From a bacterium (GTDB lineage: Bacteria > Bacillota > Bacilli > Lactobacillales > Streptococcaceae), in NCBI GenBank assembly GCA_905221235.1, contig CAJNCJ010000002.1:62001-126000 (forward strand): 64,000 nt of DNA. The letters run 5' to 3'. A program made the translations under genes and the position numbers. Under the pieces are notes generated by a model. That model saw nothing but the letters and a program-made list of their open reading frames with translations. It was not told the DNA's origin and did no database searches. Shown piece after piece: positions 1 to 12,000 of the stretch; within the stretch, counting starts at the first letter, position 1, and the number at the start of each line of letters is the position of its first letter.

Positions 1-550
1 TGTCCGAAATGAGTGGAATCCGGTGTCTATGCGCAATCTCAGCCAATTTTTCCAAGTCAGGAATGTTAATCAAAGGGTTACCCAAGGTTTCAATCAAAAC
101 AAGCTTGGTATTGTCATTGATAGCTGCCTCTACCTCCTCCAAATTATCCACATCCACAAAGGTTGTTGTGATACCATAACGAGGAAGGGTTTCTTTCAAG
201 AGATTGAAGGTTCCACCGTAAATAGTCGAAGCAGCCACTACATGGTCACCAGCATGGGCAAGTGCCAAAATCGTATAAGTCACTGCTGCCATACCTGATG
301 CTGTTGCAAGAGCTCCGACACCACCTTCAAGGGCAGCAATTCTTTCTTCAAAGGCAGCTGTTGTAGGGTTGGTGATACGAGTATAAATGTTCCCTGGTTT
401 CCTCAAGGCAAACAGATCGGCACCTTCCTGCGTGTCATCAAAAACAAAGGATGTTGTTTGATAAATCGGCACTGCACGAGACTTAGTTGCTGGATCAACT
501 ACTTGCCCAGCATGCAATTGTAAGGTTTCAAATTTAAAATCACGAGTCAT
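1..550 (-). CDS. metY: O-acetylhomoserine sulfhydrylase / cysteine synthase-type PLP enzyme (3' part outside window)
   Basis: About 183 N-terminal residues of a Cys/Met-metabolism PLP enzyme (fold type I, cytosolic) are visible. These enzymes make homocysteine or cysteine from an O-acetylated amino acid and sulfide. The N-terminus (MTRDFKFETLQLHAGQ), the YTRITNPT motif near residue 57 and the SGMAA segment near residue 85 are typical of the family. The PLP-binding lysine lies outside the window. The ATG at 548-550 is preceded by a GGAGGT ribosome site at proper spacing. Its own promoter lies just upstream, so it is probably transcribed separately from the FNT gene behind it. Cystathionine gamma-synthase relatives are less likely because of the N-terminal sequence. 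The symbol is a family-level guess. Confidence 0.82.
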   Translation of the reverse strand, partial: MTRDFKFETLQLHAGQVVDPATKSRAVPIYQTTSFVFDDTQEGADLFALRKPGNIYTRITNPTTAAFEERIAALEGGVGALATASGMAAVTYTILALAHAGDHVVAASTIYGGTFNLLKETLPRYGITTTFVDVDNLEEVEAAINDNTKLVLIETLGNPLINIPDLEKLAEIAHRHRIPLISD

Positions 551-581
551 AAGGCGACCTCCATATAGTTTCATTAAAGAT

Positions 582-610
582 ATTGTAGCACCTTAAGGTA
601 TAGTTTACAA
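582..610 (-). promoter_or_regulatory. Promoter of the sulfhydrylase gene with palindrome in the spacer
   Basis: On the minus strand, -35 TTGTAA (605-610), a 17-bp spacer and -10 TACAAT (582-587) with an extended TG motif. The spacer holds the perfect 10-bp palindrome ACCTTAAGGT (590-599), a plausible operator for a sulfur-responsive regulator. That last point is inference. Confidence 0.65.
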
Positions 611-666
611 ATATCAGTTTTCTATATTTTGATATAAGAAATAGCTATTACTCTATTTTAAAAACG

Positions 667-695
667 AAAAAAGCACGACTCAATCGTGCTCATTT
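667..695 (-). terminator. Rho-independent terminator of the FNT gene
   Basis: Stem AGCACGA / TCGTGCT around a 5-base loop, followed on the minus strand by a run of T, immediately after the FNT stop codon. Confidence 0.8.
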
Positions 696-697
696 TC

Positions 698-1495
698 TTA
701 ATCTACATAAGTATCTTCGTTTTTATTGAGGAAGGCATATGGAAGACCCATCAAGAGGCCTCCTCCGATAAAGTTTCCAACGAAGGTTACACCCCAGTGA
801 CGAAGCATATTTCCAACACCGAAGTTAGCAATTGAGTCAGCAGCAACACTGAATTTTACAATCGCGAAAGAAGCAAAGTTCGCCGCAATGTGCTCGTTTG
901 TTAAGAATACAAACATGTAAATCGCTGACAACACAAGCCAAAGTTTGGCACCACCATCTTTGACCAAAACAAATGAAAGAATCGCAATATTTACGAAAAT
1001 ATTTGCCAAAATCGCCTCAAGCAAGATTAATTCATTTGAACGGCCTAACTTCATCTCAACAACCCCTGAGATGAAACTATCGTGTGTCAGATGTGCATAA
1101 GCTGCTGAGTGGGCAAAGCCCCAACCTGCTATTAAAGCTCCGATAAGATTGAACAAGGTACAGTAAAGTAAAATCTCAGCTGTCTTTCTCCAAGAGATTT
1201 TTTTCAAGAAACTACCAGCAGTCAAGAACATCATGTTTGATGTTACCAACTCGGCATTCAAGAAAACAATGTAGGCCAAGCCCCAAGCAAAGACAAATGG
1301 GAAGAGGAAACGTCCACTACCTGGCGCGATTTTATTAATCAAATCAGCCCCAACTGCACCAGCAGCTGTACTGAAGGTTAAAAATGCACCTGCGAACATA
1401 GAACGAATCGCATACTTAAATTTGCTTTGAGTATAAAGACTTTCTTTCTTCTTGCAAGCAAATTCAATCTTTGAGATAAATTCTGAAGAAACCAT
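698..1495 (-). CDS. Formate/nitrite transporter (FNT) family channel
   Basis: A 265-residue polytopic protein of normal FNT length with six predicted membrane helices. FNT proteins form pentameric channels for small monovalent anions such as formate, nitrite, lactate or hydrosulfide. The AELVTSN segment near residue 81 matches the first FNT re-entrant signature, and NEHIAAN near residue 200 carries the conserved pore histidine of the second. In a lactic-acid streptococcus formate or lactate export is more likely than nitrite uptake; this is inference. It stands alone, with a terminator directly downstream. It is close in sequence to the pneumococcal gene usually called nirC. Confidence 0.88.
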   Translation of the reverse strand: MVSSEFISKIEFACKKKESLYTQSKFKYAIRSMFAGAFLTFSTAAGAVGADLINKIAPGSGRFLFPFVFAWGLAYIVFLNAELVTSNMMFLTAGSFLKKISWRKTAEILLYCTLFNLIGALIAGWGFAHSAAYAHLTHDSFISGVVEMKLGRSNELILLEAILANIFVNIAILSFVLVKDGGAKLWLVLSAIYMFVFLTNEHIAANFASFAIVKFSVAADSIANFGVGNMLRHWGVTFVGNFIGGGLLMGLPYAFLNKNEDTYVD

Positions 1496-1595
1496 AATAA
1501 ACTCCTAAAAATTTTTTACCTGATAATTATATCACAAACGTTAAAATTAAGGAAGCGTTTTCTGTATTTCATAAAAGTTTATTCTTATGAAAAGC

Positions 1596-1634
1596 TTAAA
1601 AAATCAGTGAAATCCAAGATTTCACTGATTTGTA
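1596..1634 (-). terminator. Terminator of the gyrA-srtA operon
   Basis: Perfect 14-bp stem (1601-1614 with 1618-1631) starting just beyond the srtA stop, followed by six T on the minus strand. Confidence 0.85.
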
Positions 1635-2378
1635 TTAATAAAATTGTCTATATGGTTGATTGAAAGCTGTTAGGATTTCATCAGATGTTTGTGAATATTC
1701 TTTTGTTTCTTTCAAATCGCCTTTTACAATAATACGTTCTGTAGCAGCAAGGTCTTCACAGGTTACTAATGTAATCTCATTGACCCCATCTCTATCATCA
1801 ACTTCATCAACACGATCCGGTGTCACACGTTTGACTTCACGTATTTCATAAGTATAAACTTTATCCTTATCGGTTAGATAAATCTTCATACCATTTTTAG
1901 CGTTATCCAAAGGAGAAAATAACATTTTATTAGCATTATTGACACCAAAAATATGATGACTAGCTAGACTATAATTTCCTTTCCCCATCACTTGATCGCG
2001 TTTCATGGTACCAGCACCATAGAAGAGATTGACATTATCAAGCCCTTTAAAAATTGGCAGATTCATTTCTAATTCAGGAACTGCAATTCCGCCGATAACT
2101 GGTAATTTTTGAGCATCCCATTGAGAAGCTAGAACAGCTTCCGAAGAGATAGCATTGACAGAATCAAAATCAAAATTTCCTTCTGTATCCTGATTTTCTT
2201 CTATTTTTTCTTTTGATACCTGACTAACTTGGTACTTATTGGTATTCCAAACTATGAAAATATCACGAATTTTAGCGTTAAAAATCAAAGCAATTGATAG
2301 TAGTATCAGAAATCCTGCTAGGATATTTGTCAGTAGATTTTTTCGTTTGTTTTTCTTCTTATTATTTTTTTGAGACAT
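1635..2378 (-). CDS. srtA: Class A sortase, housekeeping LPXTG transpeptidase
   Basis: Membrane-anchored transpeptidase that cuts LPXTG surface proteins and joins them to peptidoglycan. The 247 residues begin with a basic stretch and one membrane anchor (about residues 15-33), followed by the sortase beta-barrel. The catalytic residues are visible: His141 in LASHHIFG, Cys207 in TLVTC and Arg215 in ERIIVKG, in the positions known for pneumococcal SrtA. Its ATG overlaps the gyrA stop (TAATG), so it is translationally coupled to gyrase A, an arrangement also found in pneumococcus. A strong terminator follows. Confidence 0.96.
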   Translation of the reverse strand: MSQKNNKKKNKRKNLLTNILAGFLILLSIALIFNAKIRDIFIVWNTNKYQVSQVSKEKIEENQDTEGNFDFDSVNAISSEAVLASQWDAQKLPVIGGIAVPELEMNLPIFKGLDNVNLFYGAGTMKRDQVMGKGNYSLASHHIFGVNNANKMLFSPLDNAKNGMKIYLTDKDKVYTYEIREVKRVTPDRVDEVDDRDGVNEITLVTCEDLAATERIIVKGDLKETKEYSQTSDEILTAFNQPYRQFY

Positions 2379-4846
2379 TATGCTTCACCTTCTGTTTCGT
2401 TTTCTGTCCCAACTTCTTCTTTTTTTGCCGCTGCAACCGTTGTAAAGGTCACAATTTTAGCATCTTGATCCAGACGCATTACTTTAACTCCCATAGTTGA
2501 GCGTCCTGTTTGTGAAATATTGGCAACATTGGTTCGAATCATGACACCTGTATCAGTGATAATCATCAAGTCTTCATCACCTTTCACAGTCAAGAGACCT
2601 GATAGAGGACCATTTTTTTCAGCCACATTAGCCGTCTTCATCCCTTTACCACCACGACCTTTTGTTGGATATTCAGTCGCGACTGTACGCTTACCATATC
2701 CTTTTTCTGTGATGATAAGAACCTCGTCTTGATCAGTAATCACACTAGCACCAACTACTGTGTCTCCCTCACGGAGATTCACACCTTTCACACCTGTGGC
2801 GATACGACTCATACCGCGAACGGCTGATTGATTAAAGCGAACTGCATAACCAAACTTGGTACCAATGATAATATCCGTATCTTCTTCTGTTAGCAAGACA
2901 TTAATCAACTCATCTTCATCTTTGAGATTCAAAGCCTTGAGACCATTCTGGCGAATGTTAGCAAATTCCTTAACGCTGGTTCTCTTCACAATACCATGAC
3001 GAGTTGTAAAGAAGAGATAAGCGTCATCACTGCGTTCAGACTCAACATTGATAATAGTCTGAATACTTTCGCCTTCATCCAATTTCAAGAGATTAACTAC
3101 TGGTAGTCCTTTGGCCGTCCGACCATACTCAGGAATTTCATAACCTTTAAGACGATAGACACGTCCTTTATTTGTGAAGAAGAGCAGGTGATCATGGGTA
3201 CTAGTTGACACTAACTCACGAACAAAATCGTCATCCTTAACGCCTGTCCCTTGAACACCACGTCCACCACGTTTTTGAGCGGTAAACTCAGCTTGGTCCA
3301 GACGTTTGATGTAACCTTTGTTTGACAGTGTAATTAAGACATCCGTTTCTTCAATCAAGTCCTCATCTTCAAGACTCAAGACTTCACCGACCATCAACTC
3401 TGTACGACGTTGGTCACCAAACTTACGCTTAACTTCATCCAATTCTTCTTTGATGATTTGAGAAACACGTTCTGGTTTAGCAAGAATATCTGCTAAATCC
3501 GCAATCAGAGCCAAGAGGTCATCATACTCAGACTGAATCTTATCGCGTTCCAAACCTGTCAAACGACGAAGACGCATATCTAGAATAGCCTGACTTTGAC
3601 GTTCAGAAAGCTTGAATTTACTCATCAACTCAGCTTGTGCTTCCGCATCTGTTTCACTAGCACGGATGATACGAATCACTTCGTCGATATGGTCCAATGC
3701 GATTAAGAGACCTTCTAAGATATGAGCACGTGCTTCCGCTTTTTCCTTATCAAAACGTGTCCGACGAACAACCACTTCTTTTTGGTGCTCAATATAAGCA
3801 TCCAAAATCTGACGAAGAGACAAAATCTTCGGTACACCATTTTGGATAGCAAGCATATTGAAACCAAAGTTGGTTTGCATCTGGGTCATCTTGAAGAGAT
3901 TGTTGAGGATAACATTGGCTGAGGCATCGCGCTTAACTTCGATAACAAATCGCACACCTTCACGGTTGGACTCATCACGTACTGCTGTAATCCCCTCAAT
4001 ACGTTTTTCCTGAACCAAGCGAACAATGTGCTCATGTACCTTGGTTTTATTGACCATGTAAGGAAATTCCGTTACAACGATGCGCTCACGGCCAGTCTTA
4101 GTTTCTTCGATTTCAGTACGGGAACGAAGAACAATAGAACCTTTACCTGTTTCATAAGCCTTATGGATACCTGATTTCCCCATGACAAGAGCACCTGTTG
4201 GAAAATCTGGACCAGGCAAGACTTCCATTAAGTCCTTGGTAGTCACTTCAGGATTGTCCATGACCAACTTCACTGCATCAATGGTTTCACCCAAGTTATG
4301 AGGGGGAATATTGGTCGCCATCCCAACGGCAATACCAGTTGCTCCATTGACCAAAAGGTTTGGAAAACGAGCTGGCAAGACCAAGGGTTCGCGTTCATTG
4401 GCATCATAGTTATCGACGAAATCAACCGTATTCTTATTGATATCTCGAAGCATTTCTAGAGCAATCTTGCTCATACGTGCCTCAGTATAACGCTGGGCGG
4501 CAGCACCATCACCATCCATGGAACCAAAGTTTCCATGCCCATCTACAAGCATGTAACGGTAGCTCCACCATTGAGCCATGCGGACCATTGCTTCATAGAT
4601 AGAGGAATCCCCGTGTGGGTGGTATTTACCCATGACGTCCCCTGTAATACGAGCAGATTTTTTATGGGGTTTGTCTGGAGTAACACCCAATTCATTCATT
4701 CCATAGAGAATCCGACGGTGAACCGGTTTCAAGCCATCTCGAACATCAGGAAGAGCCCGCGCTACGATAACACTCATGGCGTAATCGATAAAGCTCGTCT
4801 TCATCTCCTTTGTCAGATTGACATTCACTAAATTTCTATCCTGCAT
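2378..4846 (-). CDS. gyrA: DNA gyrase subunit A
   Basis: Breakage-reunion subunit of DNA gyrase (822 aa, cytosolic, A2B2 with GyrB), which introduces negative supercoils. The catalytic tyrosine is Tyr120 (AAAQRYTE). The quinolone-resistance-determining segment reads [12 protein letters not shown] with Ser81 and Glu85, the wild-type (susceptible) residues by pneumococcal numbering. The GyrA-box QKRGGRG is present near residue 530, before the C-terminal beta-pinwheel. The ATG at 4846 is chosen because GAGG lies 8-9 bases upstream of it; an ATG five codons earlier has no ribosome site. An extended -10 is at 4884-4889. Confidence 0.97.
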   Translation of the reverse strand: MQDRNLVNVNLTKEMKTSFIDYAMSVIVARALPDVRDGLKPVHRRILYGMNELGVTPDKPHKKSARITGDVMGKYHPHGDSSIYEAMVRMAQWWSYRYMLVDGHGNFGSMDGDGAAAQRYTEARMSKIALEMLRDINKNTVDFVDNYDANEREPLVLPARFPNLLVNGATGIAVGMATNIPPHNLGETIDAVKLVMDNPEVTTKDLMEVLPGPDFPTGALVMGKSGIHKAYETGKGSIVLRSRTEIEETKTGRERIVVTEFPYMVNKTKVHEHIVRLVQEKRIEGITAVRDESNREGVRFVIEVKRDASANVILNNLFKMTQMQTNFGFNMLAIQNGVPKILSLRQILDAYIEHQKEVVVRRTRFDKEKAEARAHILEGLLIALDHIDEVIRIIRASETDAEAQAELMSKFKLSERQSQAILDMRLRRLTGLERDKIQSEYDDLLALIADLADILAKPERVSQIIKEELDEVKRKFGDQRRTELMVGEVLSLEDEDLIEETDVLITLSNKGYIKRLDQAEFTAQKRGGRGVQGTGVKDDDFVRELVSTSTHDHLLFFTNKGRVYRLKGYEIPEYGRTAKGLPVVNLLKLDEGESIQTIINVESERSDDAYLFFTTRHGIVKRTSVKEFANIRQNGLKALNLKDEDELINVLLTEEDTDIIIGTKFGYAVRFNQSAVRGMSRIATGVKGVNLREGDTVVGASVITDQDEVLIITEKGYGKRTVATEYPTKGRGGKGMKTANVAEKNGPLSGLLTVKGDEDLMIITDTGVMIRTNVANISQTGRSTMGVKVMRLDQDAKIVTFTTVAAAKKEEVGTENETEGEA

Positions 4847-4883
4847 TAATAAATGCCTCATTTCACTATTAGTAATTAATAAT

Positions 4884-4889
4884 ATTATA
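4884..4889 (-). promoter_or_regulatory. gyrA extended -10 element
   Basis: TGGTATAAT on the minus strand, about 38 bases upstream of the gyrA start. No good -35 is visible, in keeping with an extended -10 promoter. Confidence 0.6.
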
Positions 4890-4925
4890 CCATAATGTCC
4901 GCCATATTTCAGGTATCCAAATTAG

Positions 4926-4939
4926 CTAAAACGTTTACA
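4926..4939 (-). promoter_or_regulatory. Candidate cre (CcpA) site upstream of ldh
   Basis: TGTAAACGTTTTAG on the minus strand matches 12 of 14 positions of the cre consensus TGNAANCGNWNNCW. It sits about 22 bases upstream of the ldh -35 box, a position that suits activation by CcpA rather than repression. The activation is inference. Confidence 0.55.
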
Positions 4940-4961
4940 TCAAGAACTCCAAGGCATATTC

Positions 4962-4990
4962 GTGACAAAGCTTTTTAAAAGTGATAGAAT
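4962..4990 (+). promoter_or_regulatory. ldh promoter
   Basis: -35 GTGACA (4962-4967), 17-bp spacer, -10 TAGAAT (4985-4990), about 50 bases upstream of the ldh start. Confidence 0.7.
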
Positions 4991-4998
4991 TAAAATAA

Positions 4999-6027
<1,029 letters not shown>

Positions 6028-6039
6028 TTTAACTATAGA

Positions 6040-6072
6040 CAACTCCTTGAATCATCAGGGAGTTGTTTTTTA
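6040..6072 (+). terminator. ldh terminator
   Basis: AACTCC / GGAGTT stem with an 11-base loop followed by TTTTTT, 12 bases after the ldh stop. Confidence 0.85.
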
Positions 6073-6079
6073 TCTATAT

Positions 6080-6167
6080 TATAGTAAATTGAAATAAGAT
6101 AGAACAAATTAATTTCTAGAAATATTTTAGCAGCTACGGCGTACTATTCTAGTTGTAATCCTCTATA
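6080..6167. repeat. Degenerate RUP element
   Basis: An 88-bp element bounded by TATAG and CTATA ends, with the GTACTATTCTAGTT segment near its right end. It resembles RUP (repeat unit of pneumococcus), a non-autonomous relative of IS630-Spn1 that inserts at TA. It is shorter than the usual ~107 bp and diverged from the copy at 57504-57604. Confidence 0.7.
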
Positions 6168-6186
6168 AGAACTAAACATTTTATGA

Positions 6187-6345
6187 AATTTTCGTTCAAA
6201 AAACAACATCCCTTTAAAAGCTATCATGTCATGGCTTGGGCATGAAGACAAAAAGACTACCAATCAGATTTATACTCACATCACAAAAAGTATGGAACAA
6301 GCAACGATTTACTCTTTAGCTACAGTTGCATTAAATCAAAAGTAA
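6187..6345 (+). pseudogene. Phage-type tyrosine integrase C-terminal remnant
   Basis: The reading frame from about 6187 to the TAA at 6343-6345 encodes about 52 residues that look like the end of a tyrosine recombinase. It includes SWLGHEDKKTT (the conserved LGH box) and QIYTH, which holds the catalytic tyrosine. There is no start or upstream catalytic domain: a TGA precedes it in frame and a RUP element lies 20 bp upstream. It is most simply the residue of an integrated element that was otherwise lost. Not functional. Confidence 0.75.
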
Positions 6346-6361
6346 AAACTTTGCTCATATA

Positions 6362-6412
6362 CAAAAAAAGCCCATCATACAGGCTAGAAAGCTTGATATG
6401 ATAGGCTTTTTA
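6362..6412 (-). terminator. pyk terminator
   Basis: AGCCTATCATA pairs imperfectly with TGTATGATGGGCT and is followed by seven T on the minus strand, directly after the pyk stop. The hup terminator at 54061-54106 has nearly the same stem. Confidence 0.8.
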
Positions 6413-6418
6413 TTTTAA

Positions 6419-7924
6419 TTAACGTACTGTACGGATACGCATTGTGTTTGTACGAACAGCTTCTCCAACTGGTACACCAGCAACAATAACGATATCGTCA
6501 CCAGATTCTACTAGACCTGCTTCAACTGCTTTACGTTCAGCAATTTCAAACATATCATCAGTTGATGATGGAGCATCTGTCAACATTGGGATAACACCCC
6601 AGTTCAACATCAAACCACGTTCTGTCAATTCGTCGAATGTCAATGCCAAGATATCAGCATTTGGACGGTATTTCGAGATCAAACGTGCAGTGTGACCTGT
6701 CTTAGTAAGAGTTACAACCAATTTGATATCCATTGAGTTAGTAGCATCTTTAACAGCTGAAGCCATTACTTCTGTCTTAGAGTTACGTTCGAATGAATCT
6801 GAGTTCAAACGTCCGTATTCGTTAAGAAGAGTTTGAGCGTTCTTATCGATTGTAGCCATTGTAGTTACTGACTCAAGTGGGTATTTACCGTTTGCAGACT
6901 CACCTGAAAGCATTGTAGCATCAGTACCATCAATAACGGCGTTAAATACGTCTGATACTTCTGAACGAGTTGCACGTGGTTTTTCAGTCATTGTTTCAAG
7001 CATGTTTGTTGCAGTGATAACAACTTTACCTGCAGCATTGACTTTAGTGATGATCATTTTTTGGTAAACTGGAACCATTTCGAATGGTACTTCGATACCC
7101 ATGTCACCACGAGCAATCATGATACCATCAGCAGCTTCGATGATTTCATCCAAGTTATCGATACCTTGTTGGTTTTCGATTTTAGCGAACAATTGAACAT
7201 GTCCGTTTCCAGTTTCTTCACAGATTGCACGAACTTCATTCACGTCTTTTGCAGTACGTACGAATGAAATAGCGATGAAGTTGATACCTTGTTCAAGACC
7301 AAAGCGGATATCGTCGTTATCGCGTTCAGCAAGAGCTGGGAAAGGAATTTTAGTGTTAGGAATGTTAACACCTTTTTGTTTAGCGATGATACCATCGTTT
7401 TCAACTTCAACTTCAAATTCACGAGTTGCATCATCTTTAGCAACCACACGAAGACCAAGTTTACCATCGTCAACCAAAACTTGACGACCAACTTCAACAT
7501 CATCATAGATATCAAGAGCACCAGCAACGTTCAATGCAATCACTTCACGAGTTGATTTGATTCCTTGTTTAGTTGCAACACGGATTTTTTCACCAGTTTT
7601 GTATGAATATTCTTTAGCTTCGCCTTCGAACAATTCTGTACGGATTTCTGGTCCTTTAGTATCAAGAAGGAAACCAACTTTTTTACCTGCAAGTTTTTCT
7701 GCAAGTTTAACAGTTGCCATACGCTCACCTTGTTCTTGGTGGTCACCGTGTGAGAAGTTGAAACGGAATGTGTTAGCACCAGCTTCAATCAATTTAGCAA
7801 TGTTTTTAGCTGAAGCTTCAACATCAAGTTTTTCACCCCAGTATCCGTCCTCACCGAATTTTTTACCACCACGGATTTCTACCGCAGGACCCAAAGTTGC
7901 AACGATTTTTACACGTTTGTTCAT
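6419..7924 (-). CDS. pyk: Pyruvate kinase
   Basis: Last step of glycolysis: phosphoenolpyruvate plus ADP gives pyruvate and ATP. The 501 residues begin with MNKRVKIVATLGPAV, the family N-terminus. Also visible are the FRFNFSHGDH segment near residue 54, the KIENQQG catalytic lysine region near residue 245, and ARGDMGIEV near residue 272. An insertion around residues 19-30 (GGKKFGEDGYWGEK) is normal for streptococcal enzymes. The gene follows pfkA after about 58 bp, and the two are probably co-transcribed, as in the Lactococcus las operon. Here ldh is not in the operon: it lies downstream in the opposite orientation. Confidence 0.97.
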   Translation of the reverse strand: MNKRVKIVATLGPAVEIRGGKKFGEDGYWGEKLDVEASAKNIAKLIEAGANTFRFNFSHGDHQEQGERMATVKLAEKLAGKKVGFLLDTKGPEIRTELFEGEAKEYSYKTGEKIRVATKQGIKSTREVIALNVAGALDIYDDVEVGRQVLVDDGKLGLRVVAKDDATREFEVEVENDGIIAKQKGVNIPNTKIPFPALAERDNDDIRFGLEQGINFIAISFVRTAKDVNEVRAICEETGNGHVQLFAKIENQQGIDNLDEIIEAADGIMIARGDMGIEVPFEMVPVYQKMIITKVNAAGKVVITATNMLETMTEKPRATRSEVSDVFNAVIDGTDATMLSGESANGKYPLESVTTMATIDKNAQTLLNEYGRLNSDSFERNSKTEVMASAVKDATNSMDIKLVVTLTKTGHTARLISKYRPNADILALTFDELTERGLMLNWGVIPMLTDAPSSTDDMFEIAERKAVEAGLVESGDDIVIVAGVPVGEAVRTNTMRIRTVR

Positions 7925-7982
7925 GATTTTTGTGACTCCTTTATATATATGACCTTTTTGGTCTTATTAACTAAATTGTAAA

Positions 7983-9056
<1,074 letters not shown>

Positions 9057-9071
9057 CTATTTTCCGTATTT

Positions 9072-12000
9072 TTAGCGATAAATCGTTTTCATAACGATTT
9101 CATTCAACTTCGCTTCTAATTCATTGGATTTAGCTACAAAATGATGGGGAGAAACGATTGTTTTCTGTTCCTCTTCATACCTGATAATGACTGGGATTGG
9201 GCCTTTATACTGGTCTAAAATTCTCGAAATTTCTTGATCCGCTTCATGATTTTTCACCTGTATCCAAAAGCGTTCAGCAACTGCTTCTCTTATTTCTTGT
9301 GCAATCATTTGCAGACGACCATCACGTGACTGGATTTTTCCTTTTATATAGTAGAAGGCTCCCTCTTTTATTTCCTGCCCAACTTGACGATATAAGTCTG
9401 AAAAGAGAGTGACATCCAATTTTTTCTTACTATCATCTACCTGTAAGAAAGCCATGTTTTCACCCTTTTTGGTACGAATTACTTTTATTTTCTGAACTTC
9501 AACCAAAATAATAGCGTAGCTATTTTCTGACAAATTCCCAATTGGGGTAATCGGGTAAATAGCCTTACTTGCAATAGCTTGTAGGGGATGTTTGCTGACA
9601 CCTATCCCTAAAAGTTCTTGTTCCATATAGAATTTTTCTTGTTCCGTCCAATCTTCCGATTCCTGCCAACTATAAATAGTATCTCCGAACAAACTTCCTA
9701 ACTCTTTTACAAATTCAAATAGATTAACTAAATTATTAAATACTTTTTGACGATTTTTTTCAAATAAATCGAAAAGACCAACTTTTACCAAAGGTTCTAG
9801 CAGAGGAAGTTTCAGATAATTCTCAGGTAATTTAGCTATAAAATCTTCAATGTTAGAATAGGGTCTATTTTCAATAATCCAGAGAGCTAAATCATTACTG
9901 ACTCCTTTAATCGATTTCAAACCTAGATAGATGTCCTTGTTGGCAATTTTATCATGATAGGGAATGGTGTTGATGGACAGAGGCGCCACTTCAAAGCCTG
10001 CTTCTAAGGCATCTGTTAAGTAATCACTGTTGGCGGAATTCAACATGACCTGATAAAAAATGGCTGGATAATGCGTTTTGAAATAAGCCAACTGGAAGGC
10101 CAAGGCTGAGTAGGCATAGGCATGTGACCTGTTAAAACCATAACCTGCAAACTTCTCCATGACATCAAAGACCTGCTCTGCCTTTTCCTCTGTATGTCCA
10201 GCCTCTACGGAGCCCTGAATAAAGGAAGCTCTCATCTCATGCATGGCAGTGGCATCCTTTTTCCCCATTGCCCGACGTAAAATATCGGCTTTCCCAAGAC
10301 TAAATCCAGCAAAACGCTGAGCAACCTGCATAACCTGCTCCTGATAGAGCATAATTCCGTAAGTTGGAGCCAAAATATCCTCCAGTACTGGATCCAGAAC
10401 AGTCACTTCTTCCTGCCCATGCTTCCTTGCCACAAAATTATTGATGTAGTCACTTGCACCTGGTCGATTTAGGGAAGTAGTTGCTACGACATCTTCAAAA
10501 CAGACTGGCTGCACACGTTTGAGCAAGCGAATGGCACCAGGTTGCTCAAATTGAAAGATACCTTTTGTATTACCAGAAGCAAATAAAGCCAGCGTTTCTT
10601 TATCTTCCAAATCAATCTCGTTGATAGCTATCTTAATCCCTTCTGTTTCAGCAAGCAATTCTTGCATTTTCTGAACAAAGGTCAAATTTCGCAGTCCCAG
10701 AAAGTCCATCTTCAAAAGCCCACTAGCTTCAACTCCATGACCATCATACTGAGTCAGTGGAATTTCATCACCATGCTTTAGAGGAATGTAGTTGGTCAAA
10801 TCTTGGTCACTGATTACAACACCAGCTGCATGGACAGAGGTTTGTCTTGGATATCCCTCAATCTTGCAGGCAATTTCAAAGGCTTTTTGGTATTCTAACT
10901 TACTATTGATTTGCTGACGAAACTGGAGGTTACCCTCATAAGCCGACTTGAGATTGTTACGAAAACTGATTTTCTTGGTAATTGCAGATAATTCATACTC
11001 TGGTACACCATAGCGTTTCAAAACATCTCGTAGAGCTTGCTTGGCTCCAAAAGTTGAAAAAGTAACGATTTGAGCCGCATGTTTACTGCCATATTTATTG
11101 CCAACATACCTGATAAAATCTGGACGATAAATATCAGGAATATCAATATCAATATCAGGCATGGTATAGCGTTCACGATTGAGGAAGCGTTCAAAAATCA
11201 GATTTTTCTCTACTGGGTCAATCCCTGTAATATCTAAGGCATAAGAAACCAAGCTGCCTACTGCAGAACCCCGTCCCATTCCCATATAATAGCCATTCGA
11301 ACGTCCAAAACGCAACAAGTCCCAGACAACCAAGAAATAATCATCAAAGCCCATATCATGAATAACAGCCAATTCTTGGTCTAGACGGTCTTGATATTCT
11401 TTACCAGTTAACCCCTTCTGAGCAAGCCCACGTTCAGCTCGTTCTCTCAACTCTTCTACTGCTGGTCTAGCTGGATTAAAACGAGGCAATTTTAGACTAG
11501 TATCCAAGTCGTAAGAAATACCTGAAATAAGCTTTTCTAAATTGTCCAAGGCTTGAGGAAAACGTTCTTGGAATAGTTTCTCTAAAGAACTTGCTGATAT
11601 AAAGACATCTTGTCGCGAGCGCAAAGGGACTTCTCTGAGCGGTAGGTTTTCTTTAATCGCTGTTAATACTTGTAGAACTTCTCTATCCCTGCTTTCAAAG
11701 GCATTGACCCGATAAAGTGGCAAAATAGGACGATAAAATTCGCTTGCCAGTGTTTCTGGGTAAACCCCTATATAGTAATCACAGCCTAGATTTAGTGATT
11801 CAAGCTCTTCAAAATAAGGCACAATTACCGCGATATCCTCCAGGTACTGGGACAAGACTGACCAACTTTTCTCCCCCTGCATCTTGGCTGTTGAAAGCTT
11901 CATCAACTGCTGATAGCCCACACTAGATAGAGCTAAAAAGCGCAGATTCACTTCCTGATCATCCATAAATACAGTCATTTCAAGCCCTAATAAAGGATGA

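Noticed and set aside
7240-7788. Several long reading frames inside pyk, pfkA and ffh on either strand
   Set aside because: They are shadows of strongly biased codon use in highly expressed genes and have no homology or ribosome sites.
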